A stretch of DNA of 64,000 nucleotides, taken from contig NZ_ML119081.1 of NCBI RefSeq assembly GCF_003789055.1, forward strand, positions 574,440 to 638,439, read 5' to 3'. Shown piece by piece: positions 43,161 to 52,239 of this stretch. The notes under the pieces were generated by a model. It worked only from the letters and a program-made list of their open reading frames with translations. It was not told the origin of the DNA and made no database searches. How positions within the stretch are numbered: position 1 is the stretch's first letter; each line of letters starts with the position of its first letter. Source of the DNA: Histidinibacterium lentulum (lineage in GTDB: Bacteria > Pseudomonadota > Alphaproteobacteria > Rhodobacterales > Rhodobacteraceae). A program made the position numbers and the translations under genes.

Positions 43161-46100
43161 TCATTCCGCCGCCATGTGGACCGCTAGGGGCAGCGGTTCG
43201 GTCGGCGACGCGGCTCGCGCCTCCGTCCCGGGCCGCCGCCGGGACAGGGTGAGCGCGAACATCTGCGGCGTGAAGGCGAAGGCCAGCGTCACGGAAAGCG
43301 CGACGCCGCCCGCCACTGCCATGGCGAAGGGCGGCCAGAAACCGCCCCCGCCCAGGATCAGCGGCAGGAAGCCCCCGAAGGTGGTGACCGTCGTCGACGC
43401 GATGTGCCGCGCCGAGCCAGCGACCACGTCGACCATCGCGGCACGGTCCCCGCTCGCGGCGCGCGGGTCCTCCTGCAGGCCCGACAGCACGATGAGGGCG
43501 GCATTGATCGACACGCCGATGGAGCCGATCACTCCGATGATCGCGGTGATGCCGAAGGGATAGTCGAACGCGGCCAGTGCCAGCATGGACAGCCCCGCCG
43601 ACAATCCCGCGACGGAGAACGCGATCAGGGTCAGGCGGAACGAATTGAAGGACATCGCCACCACGGCGATCGACATCGTGACGATCAGGCCCAGCGGCGC
43701 CACCAGCGCGGTCACGGTGCTGTCGCGGGCGTCACTGTCGCCGCCCGTCTCCAGCCGTACGCCTTCCGGCAGGGAGAGGCCGCCGGCCTCGAGCCGGGCC
43801 ATGGCCTCGACCAGCGCCGCCTCCGGCAGGACGCCGGGCAGAAGGAAGGCCTGCACGGTGTTGACGCGCTCGCCATTCCGGCGCGTGATCTTGCTTTCCG
43901 AGGGCTCCAGCCGCAATGTGCCGAGGGTCGACAGGGGCACCGCCGGAAACGCCCCCGTCGCCGCCACCTGCGCCGCGCTGGGCGGCAGGATCGGCATGTC
44001 CCCGATGGCCACCGGATCGCCCCTCAACCCCGCTCCGAGCCGCACGCGAACGGGCAGCTCCTCGGTGCCCTCCAGCATCGAGCCCCCCGTGACGCCTTCG
44101 AGACCCGCCTCCATCTGCCGCGCGATCCGGCCCAGATCGAGCCCCAGCAGCCGCGCCCGCGCCTCGTCCACCTCGAGCGTCAGCCTCGGGCTCCCGCCGG
44201 CGATGCCGGTGCGCACCGCGGTGATCTGCGGCACCTGCGCCAGCAGGGCCCGAATCTCGTCCCCTGCCCGCCGGAGCGCGTCGATATCCTGCCCCACGAG
44301 CCGCAGCTCCACCGGCGCATCCACCGGCGGGCCCTGCGTCAGCCCCCGGATCACCAGACGCGCCTGCGGAAAGGCGGGCGGCAGGTCGTCCTGCAATTCC
44401 GAGAGCAGCCGTTCCGTCGCCGCCGGCGAGGTGGTGCGGATCAGGGCCTGAGCAAAGGCCGGGGCCTGATCCCGTTCGCCCACCATGTTGTAATAGAAGG
44501 CCGGCGCGGAGCGTCCCGCCACCCAGGCCACATCCCTTATGTCCGCTTCCGCCCGCAACCGCGCGTCGACATCGCGGAGCACCCGCAGCGTTCCCTCGAT
44601 CGCGGTGCCCTCCGGCAGCTCCATCTCGATGTGAAACTGGTCGCGGTCGACGCCCGGAAAGAACTGGGGCGTGAGGCCGGGCAGGGAGAGGAATCCCAGC
44701 ACCGGCATCATCAGCGCGAGGGCCACGCTGCGCAGCGGATTGGCCATCGACAGGGCCATCAGCCACCGGAAGCACCGCATCGCGATCCCGTCCCGCGGCG
44801 GGGTGCCATCCCCCGGCGCAAGCCAGTGGCCCGCGATGGCCGGAGTCAGGGTCACGGCGACGACGAAGGACCACGCCAGCATGACGATCACGGAAATCGC
44901 GATGGACCCCACGAAATCTCCCGCCGGTCCGGGCAGCAGCAGAAGCGGCATGAACGACAGGATCGTCGTGACGGTGGACGCCGCCAGAGGCACGGTCAGC
45001 CGCCGCACCGACCCCGCCACCGCCTCGAGCCGCGAGAGCCCCGCCCTCAGCCGCTTGCCCACCTCGTCGGTCATCACGATGGCCGCATCGACAAGAAGGC
45101 CGAGCGCCACGATCAGGCCCGTCACGCTCATCTGGTGGATCGGCACGGCGAGCGCATTCAGCGTCGCCAGCGAGGCCAGCGACACGACCGGGAGCACCAT
45201 CGCCACGATCAGCGCCGAGCGCCAGCCCAGCGTGACGAAGAGCACCGCCACCACGAGCGCCACGCCGAGCGCCATGTTCAGCCCGACTTCGGCCAGCCTT
45301 TCGGAAGTGTAGCGGCTCTGATCGAAGACCGTCTCGACCGAGAGCCCCCAGGGCAGCGCAGCCGTCTGCACCTCCACCGCGGCGCGCACATCCGCCATCC
45401 AGCGGTCCACCTGCAGCCCGTCCGACAGCTTTGCCGAAACAAGGATCGCGCGCTTGCCGCCGTAGAACGCTGCCTCGGCCAGGGGGTCGCGCGCGCCCCG
45501 CGTGATCCGGGCGACATCGCCGAGCAGCGTGACCCGGCCCGCCGCATCCTCGCGCAGCACCACGGCGCGCAGCCGGTCCAGCGAGGTGATCTCCCCGGTC
45601 ACGCCCAGCACGAGGTCTGTCGTTTCTCCGCGCAGCCGTCCCGCCTGGACCTTGGCATCCGCCGCCCTGACGGCCGCCGAGACCTCGTCCGCCGTCAGAC
45701 CGAGCGCGGCGGCGCGGTCGGGATCGAGCGTGACGAGCACCTCCTCCTCCGGCAGACCATGCAGATCGACCAGACTGGTGCCCGGTACCCGCCGCAGACG
45801 GTCGGCCAGCGCCTCCGCCTCGCGGGCAGCGCGGGTCAGGCTCGAGCCTTCGGACAGGGTCAGCGCGAGAATCGCCGCATAGCCTCCGGCCCCGTCGCTG
45901 TTGAAGTCGGGCTCGAGGACACCCGCAGGAAACTCCCGCCGCGCATCCTCGACCGCATCGCGCACCTGCGCCCAGATCTGCTCGATGGACTCGGCCGGCA
46001 CCGTCTCGATCAGCTCGACGGCGATCACCGAAATGCCCGTGGCGGAGGTCGACTCCACCGTTGCGATCTCGGGAATGGTCCGCAGTTCCGTCTCGATCTT

Positions 46101-46289
46101 CGCGGTCACCAGTGCCTCGACCCGGCCGGGGTCCGCGCCCGGAAAGGCGGTGGTGATCGTGGCGAAGATGTTGGTGATGGTCGGGTCTTCCTGGCGCCCG
46201 ATCGAGATCAGCGAGGATAGCCCCGCCGACAGGACCACCAGCAGCGCCAGCAGCACGAGGCGGGGATTCCGGAAGAAGAGCGTGTCCAT
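43161..46289 (-). CDS. RND family multidrug efflux permease
   Basis: This 1042-residue inner-membrane pump of the AcrB/HAE1-like group has helix 1 NPRLVLLALLVVLSAGLSSL, two large periplasmic loops and twelve helices. The proton-relay acidic pair lies in helix 4 (GLLVDAAIVMTDEVGKRLRAG), then the typical LSFMPLLLLPG. Its length fits the family. The ATG at 46287-46289 stands 5 nt after the adaptor stop. It works with the adaptor at 46295 and an outer-membrane channel that is not encoded in the window. Substrates are unknown. Confidence 0.93.
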   Translation of the reverse strand: MDTLFFRNPRLVLLALLVVLSAGLSSLISIGRQEDPTITNIFATITTAFPGADPGRVEALVTAKIETELRTIPEIATVESTSATGISVIAVELIETVPAESIEQIWAQVRDAVEDARREFPAGVLEPDFNSDGAGGYAAILALTLSEGSSLTRAAREAEALADRLRRVPGTSLVDLHGLPEEEVLVTLDPDRAAALGLTADEVSAAVRAADAKVQAGRLRGETTDLVLGVTGEITSLDRLRAVVLREDAAGRVTLLGDVARITRGARDPLAEAAFYGGKRAILVSAKLSDGLQVDRWMADVRAAVEVQTAALPWGLSVETVFDQSRYTSERLAEVGLNMALGVALVVAVLFVTLGWRSALIVAMVLPVVSLASLATLNALAVPIHQMSVTGLIVALGLLVDAAIVMTDEVGKRLRAGLSRLEAVAGSVRRLTVPLAASTVTTILSFMPLLLLPGPAGDFVGSIAISVIVMLAWSFVVAVTLTPAIAGHWLAPGDGTPPRDGIAMRCFRWLMALSMANPLRSVALALMMPVLGFLSLPGLTPQFFPGVDRDQFHIEMELPEGTAIEGTLRVLRDVDARLRAEADIRDVAWVAGRSAPAFYYNMVGERDQAPAFAQALIRTTSPAATERLLSELQDDLPPAFPQARLVIRGLTQGPPVDAPVELRLVGQDIDALRRAGDEIRALLAQVPQITAVRTGIAGGSPRLTLEVDEARARLLGLDLGRIARQMEAGLEGVTGGSMLEGTEELPVRVRLGAGLRGDPVAIGDMPILPPSAAQVAATGAFPAVPLSTLGTLRLEPSESKITRRNGERVNTVQAFLLPGVLPEAALVEAMARLEAGGLSLPEGVRLETGGDSDARDSTVTALVAPLGLIVTMSIAVVAMSFNSFRLTLIAFSVAGLSAGLSMLALAAFDYPFGITAIIGVIGSIGVSINAALIVLSGLQEDPRAASGDRAAMVDVVAGSARHIASTTVTTFGGFLPLILGGGGFWPPFAMAVAGGVALSVTLAFAFTPQMFALTLSRRRPGTEARAASPTEPLPLAVHMAAE

Positions 46290-46294
46290 CCCGC

Positions 46295-47440
46295 CTACTC
46301 CGCCAGCGCGAGGACGAGCTGGCCCGGGGCGACCCGGTCCGGTGCCTCGGCCACGATGCGTGCGCCGGGGGGCAGCTCTCCGCGCAGGAAGACCCGCGCG
46401 CCGTCGCTGTGAATCACCTCGACGGCGGCGGGCAGGGTGCGGTCGCCTTCGGGCGTCGACTCGAGCGCCATGACCGACCAGCTTCCCCGCGCGCCCTCGC
46501 GCAGCGCGGAGAGCGGCGCCCAGAACCCGGGCTCCGCCACGCTCTGGTCGAGCACCAGCGCGACCGTGTCGCCAAGAACCGGCGCCACCCGATCCGGCAG
46601 CGTGATCACGACGGACCGGCTGCGGGTGCTCGGGTCGAGATCCGGCCGGATCTGGCGGATCGCCGCGGGCTGAACGACGCCGGCCCGCTCGACCTTGACA
46701 CTCCCGCCCGGCTCCAGACCCGCCGCCAGCGCCGGCGGCAGCCCCACCCGCACCTCCGGCGGGGCATCCTCGAAGAGCACCAGCACCGGTTCCCCCGCGG
46801 ACACCGCCCGGCCCGGATCGATAAGCCGCTCTCCGATGCGGGCGGCGAAGGGCGCGGTCAGGACGGATTTCTCCAGCTCCACGTCCACGCCCGCGATCCG
46901 TGCCCGCACCGCCGCCATGCCCGCCTCCGCCCTCTCAAGGGCCAGCCGCGCATCGTCCTGCGCGGCGACCGAGCGAAAGCCGCGCTCGGTCAGCGCGTCG
47001 TTCCGCGACAGGGTCAGCCGGGCGAGTTCCGCCTCCGCGCCGAGGGCGGCCAACTCCGCCTCCAGCGCCGCCCGCTCGGGCATCAGCGCGCTGGTGTCGA
47101 GCCGCGCGAGAACCGCGCCTCTTGCGACCCGGTCGCCCTCGTCCGCGAGAACCTGCGTGACGCGCCCGCCCAACTCGAACCCGAGGTCGATCCGCGCCGC
47201 GGCCTCCACCTGCCCGGTGAACCGGCGGGTGACCATATAGCCCGGAAGGGGCTCGACCCGCATCACCCCCACGGAGGTGATCGGGGCGCGCGGTGCCTCT
47301 GCACCGCCGGGCTCGTGCGACAGCACCTCGAGCCCTGCGAAGACCGCGGCACCGGCCCCTGCAAAGATCAGGATCGTCACCGCGAGCGTCAGGCTTCGCC
47401 GAACTGCCCGCCGAACGCCCGATGTCGCCGCATTGCCCAT
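46295..47440 (-). CDS. RND efflux periplasmic adaptor (membrane fusion) protein
   Basis: This 381-residue adaptor has an N-terminal signal/anchor helix (LTLAVTILIFAGAGAAVFAGLEVL), a biotinyl-lipoyl-like part (RIDLGFELGGRVTQVLADEGDRVARGAVLARLDTSAL), and a helical hairpin around 115-180. A beta-barrel region follows with TAPFAARIGERLIDPGRAVSAGEPVLVLFE. It links the RND pump to the outer-membrane channel. Its gene is first in the two-gene operon and is divergent from the TetR gene across a region with two palindromes. Confidence 0.92.
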   Translation of the reverse strand: MGNAATSGVRRAVRRSLTLAVTILIFAGAGAAVFAGLEVLSHEPGGAEAPRAPITSVGVMRVEPLPGYMVTRRFTGQVEAAARIDLGFELGGRVTQVLADEGDRVARGAVLARLDTSALMPERAALEAELAALGAEAELARLTLSRNDALTERGFRSVAAQDDARLALERAEAGMAAVRARIAGVDVELEKSVLTAPFAARIGERLIDPGRAVSAGEPVLVLFEDAPPEVRVGLPPALAAGLEPGGSVKVERAGVVQPAAIRQIRPDLDPSTRSRSVVITLPDRVAPVLGDTVALVLDQSVAEPGFWAPLSALREGARGSWSVMALESTPEGDRTLPAAVEVIHSDGARVFLRGELPPGARIVAEAPDRVAPGQLVLALAE

Positions 47441-47469
47441 GTCTGCGCCTCCGCCCGAAGTGAGATGCT

Positions 47470-47483
47470 CTTACATATGTAAG
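47470..47483. promoter_or_regulatory. Perfect 14-bp palindrome upstream of the RND operon
   Basis: CTTACATATGTAAG is a perfect palindrome 30 nt before the adaptor start. On the minus strand a TTGCCA box (47500-47495) lies 17-18 nt upstream of the palindrome centre, so the site would overlap the -10 region. It is a good candidate operator for the TetR protein at 47626. Confidence 0.65.
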
Positions 47484-47588
47484 TTTCACTCACTTTGGCA
47501 AGGGCAGATTCTCCGGACCCTGTGCGCCCTTCGCCAAGGCGCCGCTTGTCAATCGCGTCAAGACTCGCCTAACGTCGCCCGAATTCTC

Positions 47589-47603
47589 AAGTGAGAACCA
47601 CTT
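47589..47603. promoter_or_regulatory. Second inverted repeat, before the tetR gene
   Basis: AAGTG (47589-47593) and CACTT (47599-47603) flank AGAAC, 23 nt before the tetR start. It shares the CTTA edge with the palindrome at 47470 and could serve for autoregulation. Confidence 0.35.
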
Positions 47604-47625
47604 ACCAGATCGGCGAGCCAGGCAG

Positions 47626-48258
47626 ATGTCCGACGATCCCGCCCGCGCAAGACCCGCGACCTCCAGGGCCGGCTACCACCACGGCGACCTCCGCGCGCAG
47701 TTGATCGAGGCCGTGCGCGACCTCGTGGAGACGCACGGTCCGGACGGCTTCTCCGTGGCCGAGGCCGCGCGCCGCGCCGGTGTCAGCTCGGCTGCGCCCT
47801 ACAAGCACTTCCGGGACCGTCCCGAAATTCTCCGCGCCGTGGTGAGCGAGGGAATGGACCGGCTGCGCGCCGCGATGGAGCGCGGTGCGGCGGCGCATCC
47901 CGCGGGCTCGCTCGAGGGCGTGGCGGCCATCGGCCTCGCGTATGTGGACTTCGCGAAGGCCGAGCCGGGTGTCTTCCGTCTCGTCTTCGGCCTGACCGAG
48001 GGGCACGAGAACGCCCCCGACCTGCGCGAGAAGGGCGAGGACTGCTACGGTGTGGTCCTCTCCGCCGCCGCAGCCTGCCTCGGCCTGCCCCCCGACGATC
48101 CGGACGTGGAGCGCCGGGCCTACATGCTCTGGTCCTTCGTCCACGGTCATTCCTTCCTGACCATCGACATGAAACACGCCGCCCCCGAGGGCGGGATCGA
48201 CGACGGCGCCTACCTGATGGCGGTCAGCCGCGCGATCCTCGGACCGAAGACCTTCTAG
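47626..48258 (+). CDS. TetR family transcriptional regulator
   Basis: This 210-residue regulator has an N-terminal helix-turn-helix (FSVAEAARRAGVSSAAPYKHFRDRPEILRAVV, with the YKHF recognition pattern of TetR proteins). Its C-terminal ligand domain ends LGPKTF and is like the WHG-type group (YMLWSFVHGHSFLTID). It is divergent from the RND adaptor and most likely represses the pump until a toxic compound binds. A basic tail PARARPATSRAGYHHGDLR precedes the DNA-binding domain. It is convergent with the SbcC-like gene, with 10 nt between stops. Confidence 0.92.
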   Translation: MSDDPARARPATSRAGYHHGDLRAQLIEAVRDLVETHGPDGFSVAEAARRAGVSSAAPYKHFRDRPEILRAVVSEGMDRLRAAMERGAAAHPAGSLEGVAAIGLAYVDFAKAEPGVFRLVFGLTEGHENAPDLREKGEDCYGVVLSAAAACLGLPPDDPDVERRAYMLWSFVHGHSFLTIDMKHAAPEGGIDDGAYLMAVSRAILGPKTF

Positions 48259-48268
48259 CGGAGACCGC

Positions 48269-50905
48269 TCAGCCGGCCTCCTCCATCCGCATCCGCGGCC
48301 TGTCCCCGCCCAGCCCCGCAAAGGCCATCTGCCGGCAGGAGAAGACGATGATCTGCTGGTCCATGGCCACCCTGTTCAGTGCGGTGAACATCTTCACGAT
48401 CCGGTCGTCGTCGGAATAGACCAGCGCATCGTCGAGGATGATCGGCAGATGCTGGCCGCGCCGCGCGAAGAGCCGTGCGAAGGCGAGCCGCGTCAGGATC
48501 GCGATCTGCTCCTGCGTGCCGCCCGAAAGGGTCTCGAACTCCTCGGTCTCGCCGCCCCGGCGCAGGGCGTTCGGCATGATGCTGTCGGTCTCCCAGTCGA
48601 TGCCCGCATCCTCGTGGAGGATGCGCAGGAGCGGCCGCAGTTCCTCCTGCACCGGCTCGAAATAGGCCTCCCGGGCCCCGTCGCGCGCCGCCGTCAGCGC
48701 CTCGCGCAGCCGCACCAGCGCCGCCACCTCGGCCTCCATCCGCGCGGCGCGGGCGCGGGCCGCCGTCAGCCGGTCCGCCACTTCGTTGCGGCGTTCCTCC
48801 ACGCCCTCCTCCGCCCGCGTGTCGATCCGCGCCGAAAGATCCGCGCGCCGCTCGAGGAGATGCTCGCGCCGCCTGCGGGCGTTCTCGTGGGATGCCTCGG
48901 CGCGCTTGAGATTCGCCGCCGCGGTCGCCGCATCGGGCGCGCCCGCGGTCAGCTCCGCATGCGCCCTGTCCGCGGCCCTGGCGGCGATCTCCGCCCGTTC
49001 GGCCGCTGCCGCGAGGGCCGCGAGCCTGCCTTGCCGGGTGTCCTCCTCGCCCGCCAGGGCCTCCGCCGCCTCGCGCCGGTCCCGCGCGCCCGCCAGCGCG
49101 GCCTCCGCGGATGCGACCTTCTCCCGCGCCGCACCGACCGCCTCCGAGGCTGCTCCGAGCCGCCCCCGCAGCTCCGCCTCGCGCGTCTCGGCCTTTTCGA
49201 GATCCCGCGAGATCTCCTCCACCGGTCGAACGGGACCCTCGGCCGCCTCGGCGGTCACCGCGCGCGCCGCGGCCAGCGCCTGCTCCAGCCGCTCGATCCC
49301 GTCCGGCGCAAGCGAGCGCCCCAAGCCATCGGCAAGCTCCGCCGCGCCGATGTCCTGCTGCCGCGTCTGCGCGCGCGCGCGGGCCTCGGCGAGCGTGCCG
49401 ACCCCGCAGCGCTCCAGCGCCTCGTCCTCTGCCGCCAGCGCCTCGGCGAACCGTGTCTCGGCATCCTCCGCCTCGGCCCCCTGCGGCAGGTCGAAGCGGA
49501 GGCACCCGATACCCGGCAACTCCAGTTCCGACCCGTCCTCGAGCGCCACGGGAACGCCCGCCTCGAGAGCCTGGCCCTCCAGCGACACCCGCGCGGTCCC
49601 GCTGTAGACCGGTGTCACCTTGACCGCTGCCGCGGCCGTTGCTCCGCGAAGCCGCGCCACCTCGCGGGCAGCCTCCTCCAGCGCGGAAAGCGCCTCCGCC
49701 GTCACGGGGTTTCCGGCGACACGCGCCTTGGCCGCCGCCGCCTCGGCGCGATGCCCGCGCACCTGCTCCAGCACTGCGGCGAGCCGCTCCGCCTCCTCCC
49801 GCGCGCGCCCGACCCGGTCGGCCCGCTCCGCCAGCGTGCGCTCCGCTCGCAACGCCCTGGCCGCCGCTTCCGCCTCGGCGAGAAGCCCGCGCACCTCCGT
49901 CTCGGCGCCGCGCGCGGTATCGAGCCGGGCCCGCGCCTCGCGTGCGTCCGCATCGGCCCGTTCAACCTCCTCTGCCGTCTCTCCGACCCGCTTCAACGCC
50001 TCCGCGAGGCCGTCGCGCCGCCGCAGGGCCTCCGCCGCCTGCATCGCGGCGAGATCTCTCTCCCCCCGGGCCGCGGCGATCTTCTGCGCATGGCTCTCCG
50101 CAGCGCGCGCCGCCTCCCGCGCCGCGTTGAGGTCGCTCTCGCGCCTGAGGCGTTCTTCCGGATCGTCGATTCGGCCGAGCTCGGCCTCTGTGGCCCGGCG
50201 CTCCCGCAGCGCATCCGCCAGCTCGGCGCACTGCCGCTCCAGCACCTCGAGCTCCGCCGCCAGTGCCTTTTCGCTCTCCACGGACTCTTTCCACGCACCC
50301 CTGGGCGACAGCCGGCTTCCCGTGGCGAGAAGGCCCAGATCGTCCTCGCAGCGGCGCAGGATGCGATCCATCGTGCGGCCTCCCGTGACCTTCTCGATCT
50401 CTCCCGCCACCGAGCTGAGAAGATCGCGCCGCGCCTCCGTCAGCCGCTCCCGCTCGGCGGGCTTGGCGTCGGCCGGTTCCAGCCCCAGGACCCCCTGCCG
50501 CACCCAGAGAAGCCCCGCCGGCCCCTGGTCCGCCGCACCCACCTGGCGCGCGATCCAGTCCTCCGCCTCTCCGTCGCGGGCGATCACCACTCCCCGCGCG
50601 AGATCGGTCACCGAGGCCCCGGCCTTCGCCAGAAAGCGCTTCTCGACGGCATAGCGACCGCCCTCGACCTCGATCTCGAGCACGATCCGGACCCCGCCGC
50701 CCGCGCGCGGACGTAGCGAGCCGACCAGTTTCCCCTTCGACGTGTATTTCTCGAAGGCCACGGCCTGGATCGCGTCGAAGAAGGTCGACTTGCCGAACTC
50801 GTTGGCCTCGCAGATCACCGTGATCCCGTCGCCCACGCCCCCGAAGGATACCCTGCGCCCCGCGAACTTCCTCACGTTCTCGAGGGTCAGACCGCGGATC
50901 CTCAT
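48269..50905 (-). CDS. SbcC/YhaN-like AAA ATPase
   Basis: This 878-residue SMC-like ATPase has the Walker A region at the N-terminus (MRIRGLTLENVRKFAG, then CEANEFGKSTFFDAIQAV). Long coiled coils rich in Glu, Ala and Arg follow (about 190-430 and 540-760). The C-terminus has the signature LSGGTQEQIAILTRLAFARLF and Walker B LPIILDDALVYSDDD. It lacks the CxxC zinc hook in the middle of the coils, so it is closer to the YhaN type than to SbcC/Rad50. With the phosphoesterase encoded just upstream it probably acts on DNA ends or damage. The ATG overlaps that gene stop by 4 nt. Confidence 0.88.
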   Translation of the reverse strand: MRIRGLTLENVRKFAGRRVSFGGVGDGITVICEANEFGKSTFFDAIQAVAFEKYTSKGKLVGSLRPRAGGGVRIVLEIEVEGGRYAVEKRFLAKAGASVTDLARGVVIARDGEAEDWIARQVGAADQGPAGLLWVRQGVLGLEPADAKPAERERLTEARRDLLSSVAGEIEKVTGGRTMDRILRRCEDDLGLLATGSRLSPRGAWKESVESEKALAAELEVLERQCAELADALRERRATEAELGRIDDPEERLRRESDLNAAREAARAAESHAQKIAAARGERDLAAMQAAEALRRRDGLAEALKRVGETAEEVERADADAREARARLDTARGAETEVRGLLAEAEAAARALRAERTLAERADRVGRAREEAERLAAVLEQVRGHRAEAAAAKARVAGNPVTAEALSALEEAAREVARLRGATAAAAVKVTPVYSGTARVSLEGQALEAGVPVALEDGSELELPGIGCLRFDLPQGAEAEDAETRFAEALAAEDEALERCGVGTLAEARARAQTRQQDIGAAELADGLGRSLAPDGIERLEQALAAARAVTAEAAEGPVRPVEEISRDLEKAETREAELRGRLGAASEAVGAAREKVASAEAALAGARDRREAAEALAGEEDTRQGRLAALAAAAERAEIAARAADRAHAELTAGAPDAATAAANLKRAEASHENARRRREHLLERRADLSARIDTRAEEGVEERRNEVADRLTAARARAARMEAEVAALVRLREALTAARDGAREAYFEPVQEELRPLLRILHEDAGIDWETDSIMPNALRRGGETEEFETLSGGTQEQIAILTRLAFARLFARRGQHLPIILDDALVYSDDDRIVKMFTALNRVAMDQQIIVFSCRQMAFAGLGGDRPRMRMEEAG

Positions 50906-52014
50906 TGAGTCTCCATCGCGTAGGAATAGAGCCGCGCCAGCGCCGCCGCCGCCACCGCATCCCCCGCCTCGGCAGCCGCCGCCAGTGCCTCGGCGGCATC
51001 GCGTACGGCGCCCCGGTCGTCGATCAGCGCCAGATCCCCGCCTTCGCGCAGCACGCCAAGCCCGGAGAGATCGCTCTCCGCCCACAGGAAATCCGGCGTC
51101 ACCTCCGCGATCGCCCGCTCGAGCGCCGCCCGGGCGGCAAGGCCTGTCCGCCCGCTTGCGCGAATGTCGATCATTGTCCGGTCCCGCAGCGCCAGCCCGG
51201 GCAGCGCCCCGGTCAGCCGCTCTGCAGGGTCGTCGCCCTGGAGCAGGTCCAGCGTCAGCCGCGTCCAGCCGATCTGACCCGTCTCGACCTCCGTCACCTC
51301 CACCTCGGCGCCGGGGCCGGGGATCGCGACCAGGAGCGCCCCGGCCGGGCGATGGGGCTTGAAACTGTCCGGCTCGGGCGTGCCGGAATACCAGGTCTGC
51401 GGCCCCACCTCGATCCGCCCGTGCCAGTCGCCGAGCCCGAGGTAGTCGAGCCCCGAAAGCCGGGCGCGCTCGGGCGGGATCACGGCGCCGCCCTCTCCGC
51501 CCATTTCCTCCACCGACCGGAAATCGCGGATCGAGCCATGGCCGAGTCCGATCCGCACCGCCTCGCCCGTCGCCGCCTCGCCCATCCACTCGGTCAGGTC
51601 CCGGCCGGGAGCGCGCGCCGTGCAGGGTGCGGGCAGCAGGACCGCCCCGGCCGTCAGCGCCATCGGCGCGGCCTCGACGGCCAGCATCACGTTGCCGGGC
51701 CTCTCCCGCGCGAGCGTGCCCCAGATCTCCGCCGCACCGAGATGGTCGTGGTTGCCGGGCATCAGCACCCAGGTCAGGTCATCGTGCCCGGCCATGGCGT
51801 TCACCGCCTGTCGCAGCGTGGCCCGGGTGGGTGTCTCCGCGTCGAACGTGTCGCCCGCAAGCAGTACATGGCTCGCCCCCCCGGCCCGCGCCGCGGTCGC
51901 CAGATGGCCGAGACTGTCCTGCCTCGCCTGCCGCAGCCGGTGCCGCACCGGCTCGGGAAAGCCGCCGAACGGCTTTCCCAGGTGCACGTCGGATGCATGA
52001 AGAACCCGGATCAC
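50902..52014 (-). CDS. SbcD/YhaO-like DNA repair metallophosphoesterase
   Basis: This 370-residue calcineurin-type phosphoesterase shows the whole metal-ligand series in order: HASDVHLG, LLAGDTFDAE, MPGNHDHLG, GLGHGS and GLGDWHGR. That is the Mre11/SbcD pattern for a two-metal nuclease. A C-terminal cap region (from about 235) is less conserved. The start is a GTG (52012-52014), the first start that keeps the DVH strand; a frame upstream has no coding character. It overlaps the ATPase gene by 4 nt, so the two proteins are made together as a nuclease-ATPase complex. Confidence 0.88.
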   Translation of the reverse strand: MIRVLHASDVHLGKPFGGFPEPVRHRLRQARQDSLGHLATAARAGGASHVLLAGDTFDAETPTRATLRQAVNAMAGHDDLTWVLMPGNHDHLGAAEIWGTLARERPGNVMLAVEAAPMALTAGAVLLPAPCTARAPGRDLTEWMGEAATGEAVRIGLGHGSIRDFRSVEEMGGEGGAVIPPERARLSGLDYLGLGDWHGRIEVGPQTWYSGTPEPDSFKPHRPAGALLVAIPGPGAEVEVTEVETGQIGWTRLTLDLLQGDDPAERLTGALPGLALRDRTMIDIRASGRTGLAARAALERAIAEVTPDFLWAESDLSGLGVLREGGDLALIDDRGAVRDAAEALAAAAEAGDAVAAAALARLYSYAMETQ

Positions 52015-52239
52015 GCCGTGCGCCCCCGAAGACCACGCGACCCGTCGCACCCGCCCCTGATCCGCCGCCCCGCTCTCATCCGCTCGAACCCCGGTCCCCT
52101 GCGCGCGGCAATGTCCCACGCGGCGCGAACGGAGTTCAATCGCCTTCTGTCTGGGGATCGACACGAATTTTCCCGCGGCGCCGGGATGAGACCCCCCGAC
52201 GTCTTCGTATGCGAGCGATGGAATGAAGGGACGAGCAGC

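Noticed and set aside
43404..46220. A 938-codon open frame opposite the RND permease gene
   Set aside because: His- and Arg-rich low-complexity product with no domain; the RND protein on the other strand is intact.
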